DNA of 64,000 bases from an uncultured Saprospiraceae bacterium (lineage in GTDB: Bacteria; Bacteroidota; Bacteroidia; Chitinophagales; Saprospiraceae), in the NCBI GenBank assembly GCA_938041445.1, contig CALISO010000018.1, forward strand, positions 1 through 64,000, given 5' to 3'. This document shows, in pieces, positions 62,205-64,000 of the stretch. Made by a program: the position numbers and the translations under genes. The notes beneath the pieces are model-generated. The model ran no database searches, was not told where the DNA came from, and saw nothing but the letters and a program-made list of their open reading frames with translations. The first letter of the stretch is position 1. Each line of letters starts with the position of its first letter.

Positions 62205-62206
62205 CC

Positions 62207-62770
62207 TTACACTCCCTTTACCCTACTTGGATTTTTTGAAATAAACGCTTTCCATGACTTTGCAGAAGAAAGTCCTGCCATAGGATTATTCATTTCGTGA
62301 TACTTTGTCACAGCGGCTGCAAGGGCATCCGAACTATCAAGATACTTGCTGTTGATTTTAATCTTTAGCATTCTCGACAGCATTGCACTTACTTGTTCTT
62401 TGGAGGCGTTTCCGTTTCCTGTTATCGCTTTTTTAATCTTCTTTGGACTGTACTCAGTAATATTGAGACCCATAGTCATAGCGGCAGCCATTGCCACACC
62501 TTGAGCTCGTCCTAGCTTAAGCATAGATTGGACATTCTTACCAAAAAATGGAGCCTCAACTGACATCTCAGCAGGCAAGTATGTTTCGATGACCTCTTGT
62601 AGCTGGAGAAAAATTTCTTTTAACTTCTCTTGATGAGTATCAAACTTGGTAAGGTGCATCTCTCCCATCGTAATTACCCTAAGATTCTTACCGTCTACTT
62701 CAAGGACCGCATACCCGAGAATATTAGTACCTGGATCAACTCCGAGAATCTTATATGGCAGTTTACTCAT
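62207..62770 (-). CDS. ruvC: Crossover junction endodeoxyribonuclease RuvC
   Basis: RuvC cuts Holliday junctions with RuvAB. From the ATG at 62770 it has 187 residues, starting MSKLPYKILGVDPGTNILGYAV. It has the first catalytic Asp in GVDPGT (D12), the Glu in MSVEAPFFGKN (near 72), and the last acidic pair in LDSSDALAAAV. KLGRAQGVAMAAA is also typical. The frame stays open to 62878, overlapping the epimerase gene, but the extension matches nothing and is not used. The epimerase stop lies 35 bases upstream of this start, so the two are probably co-transcribed. Confidence 0.95.
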   Translation of the reverse strand: MSKLPYKILGVDPGTNILGYAVLEVDGKNLRVITMGEMHLTKFDTHQEKLKEIFLQLQEVIETYLPAEMSVEAPFFGKNVQSMLKLGRAQGVAMAAAMTMGLNITEYSPKKIKKAITGNGNASKEQVSAMLSRMLKIKINSKYLDSSDALAAAVTKYHEMNNPMAGLSSAKSWKAFISKNPSRVKGV

Positions 62771-62805
62771 ATTGCATTTTGCATTAATATGTAAATGTAG
62801 TGATT

Positions 62806-63216
62806 CTATGCTGATCTTTCTGCATCCTGCACGAGTTCTATCAATATCCCTCCAGTGGTCTTTGGATGAAGAAAACATACAATCTTTCCGTCAGCACCAG
62901 GTTGAGGGCTTTGAGATAATAAGGTAAACCCCTCTTTCTCCAAACGCTTCATCTCCGATCGAATATCACTCACAGCAAATGCCACATGATGTAGACCTTC
63001 TCCCTTCTTAGAGATATACTTATCAATTACATTATCCGGTTGGCTCCCAGCTACTAGCTCAATCTTATTGGCACCACACTTGATAAAAGATGTAGTTACA
63101 CCTTGGCTAGGGACTTCTTCCCGCTTGTAAACTTTGGTATTGAATAGACTCTCATAAAGTTGTTCACTTGCTTTGAGATCTGATACAGCTATACCGAGAT
63201 GTTCTATTTTTTGCAT
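62806..63216 (-). CDS. mce: Methylmalonyl-CoA epimerase
   Basis: This VOC-fold metalloenzyme interconverts (R)- and (S)-methylmalonyl-CoA in propionate metabolism. From the ATG at 63216 (MQKIEHLGIAVSDLKAS) it has 136 residues, the usual length. Metal ligands are His7 in EHLGIAV, His in GLHHVAFAV and Glu in GGILIELVQ; KIELVAG and FLHPKTTGG are characteristic. A 15-residue upstream extension (63261) is possible but unsupported. ruvC follows downstream on the same strand. The mutase genes are not in the window. Confidence 0.94.
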   Translation of the reverse strand: MQKIEHLGIAVSDLKASEQLYESLFNTKVYKREEVPSQGVTTSFIKCGANKIELVAGSQPDNVIDKYISKKGEGLHHVAFAVSDIRSEMKRLEKEGFTLLSQSPQPGADGKIVCFLHPKTTGGILIELVQDAERSA

Positions 63217-63390
63217 TGAATGAGGTTGTTTATTTAAATGAACTTTACTTTGTTGATTCACAAATTAACCCAAATTGATAAAACTTCTCAACCGTTCTCT
63301 TTATCTATAACAATTAGCCTCTAATGGTTTACCCTTAAGTGAATTTTTGAGTCACTTCAATATATTTACTATATTTGGATGTTGGAACAA

Positions 63391-63421
63391 AAGAAAACGT
63401 CCACCTCTGGGAAAGGCGGAC
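63391..63421 (-). terminator. Terminator downstream of the HtrA gene
   Basis: On the minus strand CGTCC-GCC and GGT-GGACG pair around TTTCCCAGA and are followed by TTTTCTTTTG. It lies 75 bases past the stop codon at 63496. Confidence 0.75.
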
Positions 63422-63495
63422 GCATCAAAACAAAACGAAAAACCAACTTTTTCTTCAGAGCTTTCGCTCTTATAATAGTATAACGAATCCGTATA

Positions 63496-64000
63496 CTAAA
63501 TAGTTTTCTTTATCTTAACTGGTATTGTCTTCGACTTACCATTTCGCATAATTTTCAATTCTACGGTGTCTCCAACCTTGGAGAATCTCATTAATCTTCT
63601 CATATCTTCAAAATTCTTTACTACCTCGCCACTAAGACCAATCACCACATCTCCAGGTAATATTCCTGAAAATTGAGCACCACTTCCTGGAGTGACATCC
63701 GCCACATAGATTCCAGTTTTGGTTTTCAACTTTTGTTCTTTTATTAATTCTTCATCAACATCATAACCTGCAATTCCCAAGTGAGCTCTTTCTATATCAC
63801 CATTTTCGATTATATCAGCAGTAATCAACTTTACTAGGTTAGATGGTATTGCAAAAGAGTACCCTGCAAAGACTCCTGTTGGAGTTGCAATCGCCGTATT
63901 GATTCCTATCAAGTTACCATCTACGTCAACTAAAGCGCCTCCACTATTTCCTGGATTCACAGCTGCATCCGTCTGGATAAATTCTTCAATTGTCTTTTGA
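63496..64000 (-). CDS. HtrA/DegP-type serine protease with one PDZ domain, C-terminal part
   Basis: The frame is open to the right edge, so about 168 codons of the C-terminal half are present. [17 protein letters not shown] holds the catalytic Ser (GNSGG), followed by [23 protein letters not shown]. One PDZ domain (about the last 95 residues; [29 protein letters not shown]) runs to the stop. Such proteases degrade misfolded periplasmic proteins. With a single PDZ after the protease it is DegS-like in layout, though in Bacteroidota it is usually annotated as a Do-family protease. The His and Asp of the triad and the leader lie outside the window. Confidence 0.93.
   Translation of the reverse strand, partial: QKTIEEFIQTDAAVNPGNSGGALVDVDGNLIGINTAIATPTGVFAGYSFAIPSNLVKLITADIIENGDIERAHLGIAGYDVDEELIKEQKLKTKTGIYVADVTPGSGAQFSGILPGDVVIGLSGEVVKNFEDMRRLMRFSKVGDTVELKIMRNGKSKTIPVKIKKTI

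Noticed and set aside
62771..62878. Upstream extension of ruvC (36 residues)
   Set aside because: It overlaps the end of the epimerase gene, matches no family sequence, and RuvC proteins start just before the ILGVDPGT strand.
1..64000. CRISPR arrays, insertion sequences, phage or toxin-antitoxin genes
   Set aside because: I looked for regularly spaced repeats, transposase motifs and small gene pairs of these types and found none.

Overview
The window looks like a chromosomal segment of a free-living member of the Bacteroidota, most likely near the Saprospiraceae (lineage inferred, not tested). The evidence is type IX secretion C-terminal sorting domains (Y/F-P-N-P...), tandem OmpH/Skp genes, a GldE-like CBS/CNNM protein, a Bacteroidota RF3/TypA/RlmN housekeeping set, FG-GAP/ASPIC lipoproteins, lipoproteins with acidic residues after the lipid-bearing Cys, and many TAnnTTTG promoter boxes placed 5-65 nt before start codons. 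Base composition is moderately AT-rich and even. I see no insertion sequence, phage, CRISPR array or rRNA operon. One tRNA is present.

Layout. 0-9 kb: end of a trans-sulfuration PLP enzyme, a small barrel protein, lgt, recQ (without an ATG/GTG/TTG start), a porin and a large FG-GAP/ASPIC lipoprotein. 9-17.5 kb (mostly minus): RF3, a small lipoprotein, a multidomain M36 metalloprotease, a coiled-coil protein and aspartate-semialdehyde dehydrogenase. 17.6-25 kb: lamin-tail protein, endonuclease/exonuclease-fold membrane protein, hutH and hutU, facing a glutaminase. 25-34 kb: TonB, VanZ-like protein, gcvH, a mitochondrial-type citrate synthase, DUF3109 protein, two OmpH paralogues, lspA, a DksA-like protein, trhO and gldE. 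34-38 kb: an outer-membrane barrel gene overlapping an M4 metalloprotease whose signal peptide is out of frame at a T8 tract, then about 0.67 kb of non-coding DNA. 38-45 kb: rlmN, pdeM and rlmD, then a kelch protein, a catalytically degenerate MtfA-like protein and a surface lipoprotein. 45-50 kb: a flippase, chain-length regulator and O-antigen ligase/polymerase cluster followed by an ECF sigma factor and a candidate anti-sigma protein. 50-57.5 kb: prfA, tRNA-Leu(GAG), a coiled-coil lipoprotein, an SRPBCC-like protein, hemW, a 1000-residue beta-helix/PKD/LamG protein and an NTF2-like protein. 57.5-64 kb: typA, a YdeI-like protein, an SDR, a decayed GNAT gene, a lipoprotein, ruvC, methylmalonyl-CoA epimerase and the end of an HtrA protease.

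How it fits together. Envelope biogenesis is the main theme: Lgt and LspA for lipoproteins, Skp-like chaperones, TonB, HtrA, a polysaccharide export trio, and secreted proteases or adhesins that carry sorting domains. A second theme is translation and RNA modification: RF1, RF3, TypA, RlmN, RlmD, TrhO and tRNA-Leu. Histidine ammonia-lyase, urocanase and glutaminase suggest use of amino acids as carbon and nitrogen sources, consistent with secreted proteases. I did not find an obvious new defence or mobile system. The most unusual signals are the recQ start, the T8-tract frameshift in the M4 protease leader, the LamG-in-Ig nested protein, the peptidase-like protein without its HExxH motif, and the GNAT remnant.
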